Shown: in pieces, positions 1-5,761 of the stretch
Numbering within the stretch: position 1 is the stretch's first letter
Layout of the letters: each line of letters begins with the position of its first letter
Source of the DNA: an uncultured Clostridium sp.
Lineage (GTDB): Bacteria; Bacillota; Clostridia; TANB77; CAG-465
Reading direction: 5' to 3'
DNA length: 7,102 bases
Assembly (NCBI GenBank): GCA_900554875.1
Contig: USJA01000052.1
Span: 1-7,102 of the forward strand
Position numbers and translations under genes: made by a program
Notes under the pieces: model-generated
Told to the model about the DNA's origin: nothing
The model's database searches: none
What the model saw: the letters and a program-made list of their open reading frames with translations, nothing else

Positions 1-8
1 AATATAAA

Positions 9-45
9 AAATAGAGAAAAAACTACTTAGTTTTTTTCTCTATTT
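9..45 (-). terminator. Rho-independent terminator of the asp23-xseB operon
   Basis: The arms at 9-24 and 29-45 are complementary over 16 pairs with one bulged base and a 4-nt loop (ACTT on the plus strand). Read on the minus strand, the 3' arm runs into a T-rich tail (TATTTTTTATATT). The 5' arm encodes the last codons of the small gene ending at 23, and that gene's TAG stop lies at the loop and 3' arm. This is a strong intrinsic terminator and probably ends the seven-gene operon. The other face of the stem is also followed by T-rich sequence, so some function in the opposite direction is possible but not needed. Confidence 0.85.
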
Positions 46-199
46 CCTTTACCTTTATTTTTTGTTCAGAAATATTAGTCCAATGGTCAAATCTTGGTAC
101 AAAATCATATCCAGAATCCTTTAGCATCTTTTTGTCTTCTCTTTCTATAGTTAAATCTTCAGATATGTCTATATTTTCTTTATCATTTCTTTTACTCAA
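23..199 (-). CDS. Small charged protein of unknown function (58 aa)
   Basis: I do not recognise this protein. With the start chosen here it is 58 aa, highly charged (many Lys, Glu and Asp), with no membrane segment or cysteines and an aromatic core GYDFVPRFDHW at residues 30-40. The open frame extends to a TTG at 226 and an ATG at 211, which would add a short hydrophobic N-terminus, but neither has a ribosome binding site. A TTG at 197-199 lies 4 nt after GGTGAT (204-209), a match to the 16S rRNA tail with the same spacing as in the HIT gene of this window. The hydrophobic residues are then just the translated leader. It is the last gene of the operon, 52 nt after xseB, and its last codons form the terminator's 5' arm. 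Its position before the terminator and the binding site support a real gene; the function is unknown. Confidence 0.55.
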   Translation of the reverse strand: MSKRNDKENIDISEDLTIEREDKKMLKDSGYDFVPRFDHWTNISEQKIKVKEIEKKTK

Positions 200-203
200 T
201 ATA

Positions 204-209
204 ATCACC
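204..209 (-). promoter_or_regulatory. Ribosome binding site deciding the TTG start of the 58-aa gene
   Basis: On the minus strand GGTGAT lies 4 nt before the TTG at 197-199. It pairs with the ATCACC part of the 16S rRNA 3' tail rather than with the usual CCTCC core. The other candidate starts, ATG at 211 and TTG at 226, have only AT-rich sequence before them. Confidence 0.5.
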
Positions 210-251
210 ATTAATATTATTATCAATTTTTATAAATATATTCACTGTTTG

Positions 252-479
252 TTACTGTGCTTTAAATTCTTCCTCTTTAATTTCACCATTTGCATCTTCA
301 ACTAATATATTTATTTTCTTTTCTGCCTCATCTAATTTTTTTGTACATTCCTTAGACAATTTCATTCCCTTTTCAAATTCCTCTATTGCTTCATCTAAGC
401 CTAAATTTCCTGTTTCAAGTTTTATTGCTACTTCTTCTAACTCTTTTAAACTGTCTTCAAATGTTTTTTTAGTACTCAT
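252..479 (-). CDS. xseB: Exodeoxyribonuclease VII small subunit
   Basis: This is the small subunit of exonuclease VII, which binds several copies to XseA to form the active cytoplasmic enzyme that degrades single-stranded DNA from both ends into short oligonucleotides. The 75-aa length is normal. The family pattern is clear: F7EDSLKELEEV, LETGNLGLDEAIEEFEKGMKL at about 21-41, then the C-terminal helix with C45, L49, AEKKI and L59. The whole protein reads as a two-helix coiled-coil. The ATG at 479 is preceded by GGAGGTG (485-490 core) at good spacing. xseA ends only 12 nt upstream, so the two subunits are co-translated from one message, as is usual. Confidence 0.96.
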   Translation of the reverse strand: MSTKKTFEDSLKELEEVAIKLETGNLGLDEAIEEFEKGMKLSKECTKKLDEAEKKINILVEDANGEIKEEEFKAQ

Positions 480-491
480 AAAACACCTCCA

Positions 492-1682
492 TCATTTCAC
501 TTTAACTTGTATTTTTCCATCTTGTAAAATAACACATAAATCATCATTTTTATTTACATCAGATACTTTTTTAACAACTTTACCATCAACATTTTCAACA
601 ACACTATATCCTCTTGTTAGTGTTTTTAGCGGACTTAAAGCATCAAGCATTGCAATATTTTTTATACAAATACTTTTATATTTTTCTATTTTCATATCAA
701 TAGTGTTTTTGCTACTTGTAACATCCTTATCGATTTGCATTCTATATTTATTAATAATATCAAAAGGAATTTTTTCAAGTTTTGAAGCTTTAATTCTTTT
801 TAAATATTCTCTTTTCCTATTTATATATCCGTTTATTGCAAGAATATTTCTATTCCTATCTGTAGAAATTTTGGTTAAAATATCTGATTTTTTTGGATAA
901 ACTAGCTCTGCCGCTGATGATGGCGTTGGTGCTCTTAAATCAGAAACAAAGTCACAAATTGTAAAATCTGTTTCATGACCTACTGCAGATACAATCGGAA
1001 TTTTTGAATTAAAAATTTCTCTTGCTAAATTTTCATCATTAAAGCCAAATAAATCTTCAAAAGATCCTCCACCTCTTGCAATTATAATTACGTCGACATT
1101 ATTTAATTTATTAAATGTTTTTATCCCACTAATTACTGTTTTTGCGACATTCACTCCTTGGACAGCAGCAGGATATATAAGTAAATTTACATCTTTATAT
1201 CTCCTTGTACTCACATTTATTATATCCTTTATTACTGCACCTGTTTTAGAAGTAATAACCCCCACTCTATCAGGTAAAAATGGAATTTCCTTTTTATGTA
1301 ATTCATCAAATAATCCTTCATCTTGAAGCTTTTTCTTTAATTTTTCATATGCAGCATACAGTTTCCCAAGGCCTGATTGTTTCATAGTCCTGCAATATAT
1401 TTGATATACCCCATCTCTTTCAAAAACACCTATTTGTCCAGAAATTACGACCTTCATTCCATCTTCTGGTTTGAAATTCACAAGCTGTGCCGCAGATTTA
1501 AACATAACGCATTTTATTGATGAACTCTCATCCTTTAATGTAAAATAAAAGTGCCCAGTATAGTGGGCCTTAAAATTTGTTATTTCTCCAGTTAAATTTA
1601 TATTATTTAAAAAAGCATCTGAGTCAACTAACATTTTTATATACTTATTAACCTGACTTACATTAAACACTTTTTCTTCCAT
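492..1682 (-). CDS. xseA: Exodeoxyribonuclease VII large subunit
   Basis: This is the catalytic subunit of exonuclease VII, acting on single-stranded DNA in mismatch repair and DNA end processing together with XseB. The protein is 396 aa from the ATG at 1682, close to the family norm. Residues 1-100 match the N-terminal OB-fold (VSQVNKYIKMLVDSD, then the GEITNFKAHYTGHFYFTLKD region). The catalytic domain follows, with VGVITSKTGAVIKDI from 140, ARGGGSFEDLFGFNDENLAR at 202-221, AVGHETDFTICD from 233 and RAPTPSSAAEL at 250-260; a helical stretch leads to LKTLTRGYS at 352-360. A TTG start at 1712 would add ten residues and overlap nusB, but the ATG has GAGGAG upstream (1693-1698) and matches the family N-terminus. 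That binding site lies in the last codons and stop of nusB, which suggests translational coupling. Confidence 0.96.
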   Translation of the reverse strand: MEEKVFNVSQVNKYIKMLVDSDAFLNNINLTGEITNFKAHYTGHFYFTLKDESSSIKCVMFKSAAQLVNFKPEDGMKVVISGQIGVFERDGVYQIYCRTMKQSGLGKLYAAYEKLKKKLQDEGLFDELHKKEIPFLPDRVGVITSKTGAVIKDIINVSTRRYKDVNLLIYPAAVQGVNVAKTVISGIKTFNKLNNVDVIIIARGGGSFEDLFGFNDENLAREIFNSKIPIVSAVGHETDFTICDFVSDLRAPTPSSAAELVYPKKSDILTKISTDRNRNILAINGYINRKREYLKRIKASKLEKIPFDIINKYRMQIDKDVTSSKNTIDMKIEKYKSICIKNIAMLDALSPLKTLTRGYSVVENVDGKVVKKVSDVNKNDDLCVILQDGKIQVKVK

Positions 1683-1689
1683 AAAATTC

Positions 1690-2100
1690 TTACTCCTCTT
1701 TTTTATCTTCAATTACTTTTGCAAGCAATCCGTTAACAAATGATTTCGAATCTGAATTACCATATGTTTTGGCAATTTCAACAGCTTCATTTGCTGATAC
1801 TTTAAGTGGAATATTATCCATATAATTCATTTCATATATAGCCAAACGTAGAATTGCAAGATCTATCTTGGCAATTCTTGAGAAGCTCCACTTTTTAAGA
1901 TTTTTATGAATTATTTCATCAATTTCCAAAATGTGTTCTACAACACCTTTTGTAACTTGTTCAATATATTCTCTTTCTAGATCTAAACAATTGCTTTCAT
2001 TACAACGTTCATCTATAATTTCATCTATATTTTTATCTTTATTAAACTCATATTCATAAATACATTTAAATGCATTATCTCTTGCTGTTTTTCTACTCAT
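1690..2100 (-). CDS. nusB: Transcription antitermination factor NusB
   Basis: NusB binds the boxA element of rRNA leader transcripts with NusE (ribosomal protein S10) and helps RNA polymerase read through terminators. The 136-aa all-alpha protein has the full family pattern: SRKTARDNAFKCIYEYEF at the N-terminus (arginine-rich boxA-binding side), WSFSRIAKIDLAILRLAIYE at 71-90, IPLKVSANEAVEIAKTYG at 97-114 and KSFVNGLLAKV at 119-129. The ATG at 2100 has GGGAG upstream (2105-2109), which overlaps the TAG stop of the DUF2273 gene. The gap is only 8 nt, so co-translation is likely. Placement after the Asp23 module and before xseA fits the usual clostridial order. Confidence 0.96.
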   Translation of the reverse strand: MSRKTARDNAFKCIYEYEFNKDKNIDEIIDERCNESNCLDLEREYIEQVTKGVVEHILEIDEIIHKNLKKWSFSRIAKIDLAILRLAIYEMNYMDNIPLKVSANEAVEIAKTYGNSDSKSFVNGLLAKVIEDKKEE

Positions 2101-2108
2101 AATTCTCC

Positions 2109-2375
2109 CTATTCCTTGTCTTTTTTACTTGATTCTTGATAATAATACACATTATCTTTAAAATTTCTAAACTTGTTAAAATTAAAGAAATCTTTTAAAT
2201 GTCCTTCGTTATCTTGCATCTTTTTTCCAAGCCAAATAGCTGCAATAATAAGTGCTATTAACACAAAAAATTTAATTAAAAAGTCAACTATTCCAAGTGC
2301 ATATAGCACAACAACTATTGCAATGCAAATTATTACATACTTGTTTTTTATAATATAGTCTATTAAATCTCTCAT
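2109..2375 (-). CDS. DUF2273-type small integral membrane protein
   Basis: This 88-aa membrane protein has two hydrophobic helices, about 12-29 and 32-50, the second ending in the IAAIWLGKKMQDN motif typical of DUF2273 proteins. A polar tail of about 35 residues follows (HLKDFFNFNKF..., YYYQESSKKDKE), longer than in minimal family members. The role is unknown; the family normally sits beside AmaP and Asp23 and is thought to belong to the same envelope-stress module, which is the case here. A GTG at 2384 could add three residues, but the AGGA binding site is too close to it, while the ATG at 2375 has workable spacing of about 10 nt. The gene starts 12 nt after amaP ends. Family assignment comes from pattern and position. 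Confidence 0.82.
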   Translation of the reverse strand: MRDLIDYIIKNKYVIICIAIVVVLYALGIVDFLIKFFVLIALIIAAIWLGKKMQDNEGHLKDFFNFNKFRNFKDNVYYYQESSKKDKE

Positions 2376-2387
2376 AAATACCACATC

Positions 2388-2924
2388 CTATTTTTTCTGA
2401 GGTTCCAAATATACCCCTTTTATTTTTATATTTGCTTCTTTTATTTCTACAGTTGTTTGTTTTAATACACTAGATTTTATATTTTCTTGCAATTTTGAAG
2501 TTAGTGATGGTACAACAGTATCTGGTAATATCATTGCATAAACATTTGCCACTATTCCTTCTTCAGATACTATAGTTTCAACTTTTATATTTCTAAGTTC
2601 AGGATAGTTCCTTGCAATTGCCATAATTATACTGTCAAAAGTGTCCTTAGTAATATATGTTGTACCCTTTTCTGTTTTAATAGCTAGTCCAGTTTTCATA
2701 TTTTCAATATCACTTGATTTGGCAAACATTCCTATAAGTCCAAACAAAGCCAAAATAGCTCCAATTACAATAGAAGCAGTTTTGTTTGCAATCAAAAATG
2801 AAGTAACCTTTCCTATCATAGGTTCTATATTTAACATTTCTGTTGAATAAAGAATTAACGCTATTGATTCAACAATTATAATTATAGAAAAAACTACAAG
2901 TATAAACTTTTCTAAATATTTCAT
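2388..2924 (-). CDS. amaP: Alkaline shock response membrane anchor protein AmaP
   Basis: AmaP anchors Asp23 at the inner face of the membrane in Firmicutes. The protein is 178 aa with two membrane helices (about 7-27 and 49-68) joined by a short loop, then a soluble domain from about 78 to 172. The soluble part resembles a degenerate Asp23 fold: GLAIKTEKGTTYITKDTFDSI, an ARNYPELRNIKVE helix-strand, and the ending TTVEIKEANIKIKGVYLE, like the VNI.VQGI strand of Asp23. The longest frame begins at a GTG at 2957, but that codon lies inside a hairpin. The ATG at 2924 has a strong GGGGGAG site (2933-2939) 8 nt upstream and is preferred. It follows asp23, its expected partner, and precedes the DUF2273 gene by 12 nt. 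Confidence 0.88.
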   Translation of the reverse strand: MKYLEKFILVVFSIIIIVESIALILYSTEMLNIEPMIGKVTSFLIANKTASIVIGAILALFGLIGMFAKSSDIENMKTGLAIKTEKGTTYITKDTFDSIIMAIARNYPELRNIKVETIVSEEGIVANVYAMILPDTVVPSLTSKLQENIKSSVLKQTTVEIKEANIKIKGVYLEPQKK

Positions 2925-2944
2925 TTTGTACTCTCCCCCTATAA

Positions 2945-2974
2945 TTTCATAGTCCACAAAAATGGACTATGAAA
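2945..2974 (-). promoter_or_regulatory. Perfect intercistronic hairpin between asp23 and amaP
   Basis: The arms 2945-2956 and 2963-2974 are perfectly complementary over 12 bp (TTTCATAGTCCA with TGGACTATGAAA) around a 6-nt loop. On the minus-strand transcript the hairpin starts 2 nt after the asp23 stop codon and ends a few bases before the amaP ribosome binding site. No T-run follows in either direction, so it does not look like an ordinary terminator. An RNA processing or stabilising element, or a partial attenuator setting more Asp23 than AmaP, is a reasonable inference. The structure itself is seen directly. Confidence 0.7.
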
Positions 2975-2976
2975 AA

Positions 2977-3414
2977 CTATTCTTCTGTATCTGGCTTAGT
3001 ATCTTCTTTTTTATCAAATGTTATTCCTTGAACATTAATGTTTACGGCAACAACATCAAGCCCTGTCATATTTTCTACAGCTGATTTTACTGCATTTTGA
3101 GCTGCCCAAGCAATATCTGGAATTCTTACTCCATATTTAACATTTACATATAAATCAATTGTAACTTTTTTACCTTCAAGCTCAATTTTAACTCCTTTAG
3201 AATATTTTTTATTTCCTCCAAGAATTTGGTTTATTCCATCAACAAATCCTAGAGTCATACCAGCTATTCCTTCAACTTCTGACGCAGCAAGACCAGCAAT
3301 TATACCTATAACGTCTTCAGATATATTTAAGTTAGTATCAATTTCTACATTTGAATCATTATCTTCAATTACTTCCTCTTTTTTAACAACTTCTTTTTTT
3401 ATTTTTTCACTCAT
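2977..3414 (-). CDS. asp23: Asp23/Gls24 family envelope stress response protein
   Basis: This is an Asp23 (DUF322) family protein. The Staphylococcus aureus relative is an abundant cytoplasmic protein held at the membrane by AmaP and linked to cell-envelope stress. The protein is 145 aa. A charged N-terminal tail (1-30, rich in Lys and Glu) leads into the domain: NISEDVIGIIAGLAASEVEGI at 30-50, a glycine-containing turn near 66, KGVKIELEGKKVTIDLYVNV at 73-92, YGVRIPDIAWAAQNAVKSAVENMTGL at 94-119 and VVAVNINVQGITF at 121-133. An acidic tail ends it. The ATG at 3414 has a perfect AGGAGG (3423-3428) 8 nt upstream. It is the first gene of the operon, behind a good promoter and a strong binding site, which fits high expression. 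Confidence 0.95.
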   Translation of the reverse strand: MSEKIKKEVVKKEEVIEDNDSNVEIDTNLNISEDVIGIIAGLAASEVEGIAGMTLGFVDGINQILGGNKKYSKGVKIELEGKKVTIDLYVNVKYGVRIPDIAWAAQNAVKSAVENMTGLDVVAVNINVQGITFDKKEDTKPDTEE

Positions 3415-3422
3415 ATTAATTA

Positions 3423-3428
3423 CCTCCT
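3423..3428 (-). promoter_or_regulatory. Strong ribosome binding site of asp23
   Basis: AGGAGG followed by 8 nt (TAATTAAT) and ATG is the best match to the 16S rRNA tail among the starts in this window, consistent with abundant Asp23. Confidence 0.85.
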
Positions 3429-3467
3429 AATAAAGACAACATATACAATTATCTTTTATTTACGAAT

Positions 3468-3496
3468 ATTATACCCCAAATAATTTAAAAAGTCAC
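3468..3496 (-). promoter_or_regulatory. Sigma-A type promoter of the asp23-xseB operon
   Basis: On the minus strand the -35 is GTGACT (3491-3496, four of six matches to TTGACA), the spacer is exactly 17 nt and the -10 is a perfect TATAAT (3468-3473). Transcription should start near 3461, giving a leader of about 46 nt before asp23. It lies between the hairpin closing the HIT unit and the asp23 start. No operator is obvious. Confidence 0.75.
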
Positions 3497-3539
3497 GTAT
3501 TTTCACAAATATTTCAAAATTTATAATTTCTATTAACAG

Positions 3540-3573
3540 AAAAATGCTACAGCAAATATACTATAGCACTTTT
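3540..3573 (-). terminator. Probable terminator of the alaS-HIT unit
   Basis: The arms 3540-3552 and 3561-3573 pair over 13 bp as RNA (two G-U pairs when read on the minus strand) with an 8-nt loop. The hairpin begins 7 nt after the HIT stop. The only U-run is five bases, which are part of the 3' arm, and then CTGTTAAT follows. Termination may therefore be incomplete, but position and stem length favour a terminator. Confidence 0.6.
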
Positions 3574-3580
3574 ATATACG

Positions 3581-3925
3581 TTATACTATTTTATCTCCTA
3601 AAGTTTTTCCACCTATAACATGAAAATGTAAATGTGGTATTACTTGCCCACCATCTTCACCTACATTAGAAATTACTCTATAACCATTTTCATATATTCC
3701 TGTAATTTTTGCTACCTCTTTAATAGCCCTAATACATTCACATACATATTTTTGATTTTCATTATCTATCATATTTAAATCTTGTATATGTACCTTCGGT
3801 ATTACAAGAACGTGTACTGGAGCAACAGGATTTATATCCTTAAAAGCAAGTACATAATCATTTTCAAAAACAATATCAGAACCTATTTCTTTGTTTATTA
3901 TTTTACAAAATAGACAATCACTCAA
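3581..3925 (-). CDS. HIT family protein (HINT-like nucleotide phosphoramidase/hydrolase)
   Basis: HIT-superfamily enzyme of the HINT branch: these act on AMP-lysine, aminoacyl-adenylates and related purine nucleotide conjugates through a histidine triad. The 114-aa length is typical. DCLFCKIINKEI at 3-14 gives the zinc-type C4-x2-C7 pair, with H46 (IPKVHI) and H98 as likely further ligands. The core reads VLAFKDINPVAPVHVLVIPK at 25-44, GYRVISNVGEDGGQVIPHLH at 81-100, and the catalytic triad is H98-L-H100-F-H102-VIGG. The longest frame starts at a GTG at 3934, but that GTG is part of the AGAGGTGAT binding site; a TTG at 3925 gives the family start M-SDC-FC. It lies 15 nt after alaS. HINT enzymes can hydrolyse aminoacyl-adenylates made by synthetases, so the pairing makes sense, though a functional link is only inferred. 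Confidence 0.94.
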   Translation of the reverse strand: MSDCLFCKIINKEIGSDIVFENDYVLAFKDINPVAPVHVLVIPKVHIQDLNMIDNENQKYVCECIRAIKEVAKITGIYENGYRVISNVGEDGGQVIPHLHFHVIGGKTLGDKIV

Positions 3926-3929
3926 AGAT

Positions 3930-3938
3930 ATCACCTCT
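3930..3938 (-). promoter_or_regulatory. Ribosome binding site deciding the TTG start of the HIT gene
   Basis: AGAGGTGAT matches the 16S rRNA tail over nearly its whole length and lies 4 nt before the TTG at 3923-3925. The in-frame GTG at 3934 is inside this site and so is unlikely to be the start. Confidence 0.75.
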
Positions 3939-3940
3939 AA

Positions 3941-5698
3941 TTATTCTTTTATAAGGACAGCTTTTATTCTTCTTATACCAGAAGATGAAGCTTCTTCCTT
4001 TTTAATCTTAAATTTACCAAGTTCACTTGTATTTTTTACATGTGGTCCACCACATAGCTCTTTTGATATATCACCAATTGTATAAACTGTTACAATATCT
4101 GGATATTTCTCTATAAACATACATTCTGCTCCTGATTTTACTGCATCTTCTTTTTTCATCTCTTCACATTTTACATCTAATCCAGCTTTTATCCAATCAT
4201 TTACAATTTCTTCAATTTTTGCTTTTTCTTCATCAGTTAATTTATGATCACAATTAAAATCAAATCTCATTCTTTCTGTAGTTATATTTGAACCTTTTTG
4301 ATGAGTATCGCTACCCAATACTTTTTTTAATGCTGCATTTAAAAGATGTGTTGCAGTATGATAAGCTATTGTTTCCTCATTTTGCTCTGCAAGTCCACCT
4401 TTAAATTTTTGTTCAGAACCTGCTCTTGATTTTTGTTGATGAGCCTCAAACAATCTGTCAAATTCTTTCATATCAATTTCAAATCCATTTTCTTTTGCAA
4501 GTTCTTTTGTAACCTCTGGAGGAAATCCATATGTATCATATAACCTAAATACCATATTTCCTGGTAATACATTAATGCTTTTTTCCCTTATGCCAGAAAT
4601 TTCTTTGAAAAATTCTTTTTCACCTTTTGCAAGTGTTTTTACAAATTTATCTTTTTCCTCAATAATAACTGATTTTATCATTTCTTTATTTGCTTCAAGC
4701 TCTGGATAAAGTTCATTTAAAGTATCTATATTAAGATAAACTAAATCTCCTAAAGAATTAAGATCAATCTCAAGTTTATTTATATGCCTTATCATTCTAC
4801 GAATTAATCTTCTTAAAATATATCCTCTATCAACATTACTTGGCTTTCCACCATCAGATATTATCATGATACTTGCACGCAAATGTTCAGCAACAATTCT
4901 TTTACTTTCAATGTTATCTTTCTTTGAAAGTTCTGTTAACTTTTTCATAACAGGTTCAAATATTTCTGTATCAAATGGTGTCTTCTTTCCTTGAAGTAAC
5001 ATAGCCATTCTTTCAAGACCAAGACCAGTATCAACATTTTTTTGTTTTAGTTTAGAATAACCATTTTTATCTTTAAAATATTCCATAAAAACATTATTCC
5101 ATATTTCAATATATTTTCCACAATCACAACTTGGTTCACAATGATCTGAACAAGGCTCTTTTCCTGTATCATAAAACATTTCTGTATCAGGTCCACATGG
5201 TCCTTCTTCTCCTGCAATCCACCAGTTATCATCTTTACCATAATAATATATATGATCTTCTAAAATTCCTGCCCTTTTCCATGCTTCTGCAGATACAGTG
5301 TCTCTTGGACAATCATCATCTCCAGCAAAACAAGTTACAGATATTTTTTCTGATGGAATTCCTAGTTCTTTAGTTAAAAATTCATAACTCATTTTTATAG
5401 ATTCTTCTTTAAAATAGTCTCCCAATGACCAATTACCAAGCATTTCAAAATATGTTAAATGACGATTATCTCCTACCTCATCTATATCATTTGTTCTTAA
5501 ACATTTTTGATAATCTGTAAGTCTAGTTCCCTCAGGATGTTTTTGCCCAAGTAAATATGGAACTAACGGTTGCATACCAGCAGTATTAAACAAAACTGAT
5601 GGATCATTTTCTGGAATTAAAGGAGCTGATGGTATTAACTTATGTCCATGTTTTTCAAAAAAATTTAAATATTTATTTCTAATATCGATTGCTTTCAT
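3941..5698 (-). CDS. alaS: Alanine--tRNA ligase, short form with editing domain but no C-Ala domain
   Basis: AlaRS charges tRNA-Ala with alanine and clears mischarged Ser or Gly. This protein is 585 aa against about 870 in most bacteria, yet start and stop look natural: the ATG has AGGAG 7 nt upstream. The class II catalytic domain spans about 1-240, with a motif 2 region at 68-97 (RTNDIDEVGD, then FEMLGNWSLGDYFK) and motif 3 GLGLERMAM at 225-233. The tRNA-recognition helices follow, with PSNVDRGYILRRLIRR at 286-301 and LYDTYGFPPEV at 386-396. The editing core begins almost directly after, with H447/H451 (HTATHLL) and C549/H553 (CGGPHV) as zinc ligands. The beta-barrel linker that normally precedes editing and the C-terminal coiled-coil and C-Ala domains are missing. 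C183, C187, C191 and C193 form a cysteine-rich insertion before YIEIWN. I recall similar short forms in Patescibacteria-like lineages; ancient transfer is possible but unproven. Confidence 0.95.
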   Translation of the reverse strand: MKAIDIRNKYLNFFEKHGHKLIPSAPLIPENDPSVLFNTAGMQPLVPYLLGQKHPEGTRLTDYQKCLRTNDIDEVGDNRHLTYFEMLGNWSLGDYFKEESIKMSYEFLTKELGIPSEKISVTCFAGDDDCPRDTVSAEAWKRAGILEDHIYYYGKDDNWWIAGEEGPCGPDTEMFYDTGKEPCSDHCEPSCDCGKYIEIWNNVFMEYFKDKNGYSKLKQKNVDTGLGLERMAMLLQGKKTPFDTEIFEPVMKKLTELSKKDNIESKRIVAEHLRASIMIISDGGKPSNVDRGYILRRLIRRMIRHINKLEIDLNSLGDLVYLNIDTLNELYPELEANKEMIKSVIIEEKDKFVKTLAKGEKEFFKEISGIREKSINVLPGNMVFRLYDTYGFPPEVTKELAKENGFEIDMKEFDRLFEAHQQKSRAGSEQKFKGGLAEQNEETIAYHTATHLLNAALKKVLGSDTHQKGSNITTERMRFDFNCDHKLTDEEKAKIEEIVNDWIKAGLDVKCEEMKKEDAVKSGAECMFIEKYPDIVTVYTIGDISKELCGGPHVKNTSELGKFKIKKEEASSSGIRRIKAVLIKE

Positions 5699-5732
5699 TT
5701 ATATTCTCCTTTTCTATATAATTATTTTTAGT

Positions 5733-5761
5733 ATTATACCACTTTTTTCATACATTAGCAA
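5733..5761 (-). promoter_or_regulatory. Promoter of alaS and the HIT gene
   Basis: On the minus strand the -35 is TTGCTA (5756-5761), the spacer is 17 nt and the -10 is TATAAT (5733-5738) with a TG dinucleotide one base before it (extended -10). The -35 overlaps the last codons of the SprT-like gene. The start should be near 5726, leaving a leader of only about 28 nt, too short for a T-box or other riboswitch. No terminator separates the SprT-like gene from alaS, so read-through can also contribute. Confidence 0.75.

Noticed and set aside
703..900. Plus-strand frame of 65 aa inside xseA, rich in hydrophobic residues
   Set aside because: It is antisense to a well conserved gene; hydrophobic composition is expected from reading AT-rich coding DNA backwards.
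1683..1712. Longer xseA start (TTG at 1712) overlapping nusB by 23 nt
   Set aside because: The ATG at 1682 has a GAGGAG site and matches the XseA family N-terminus; the extra ten residues are basic and unlike the family.
2925..2957. Longer amaP start at GTG 2957
   Set aside because: The codon lies in the loop of a perfect hairpin with no binding site, while the ATG at 2924 has GGGGGAG 8 nt upstream.
5047..5373. Overlapping frames on both strands within alaS (64 and 80 aa)
   Set aside because: They lie wholly inside the clearly coding alaS, have no family pattern and arise from the AT-rich composition.
3941..5698. alaS as a pseudogene truncated by frameshift
   Set aside because: Catalytic and editing motifs are all intact in one frame, the missing parts are whole domains, and a HIT gene with its own binding site follows within 15 nt.
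5699..5754. T-box riboswitch before alaS
   Set aside because: The space between the promoter and the start codon is under 30 nt, with no specifier stem or conserved T-box sequence.
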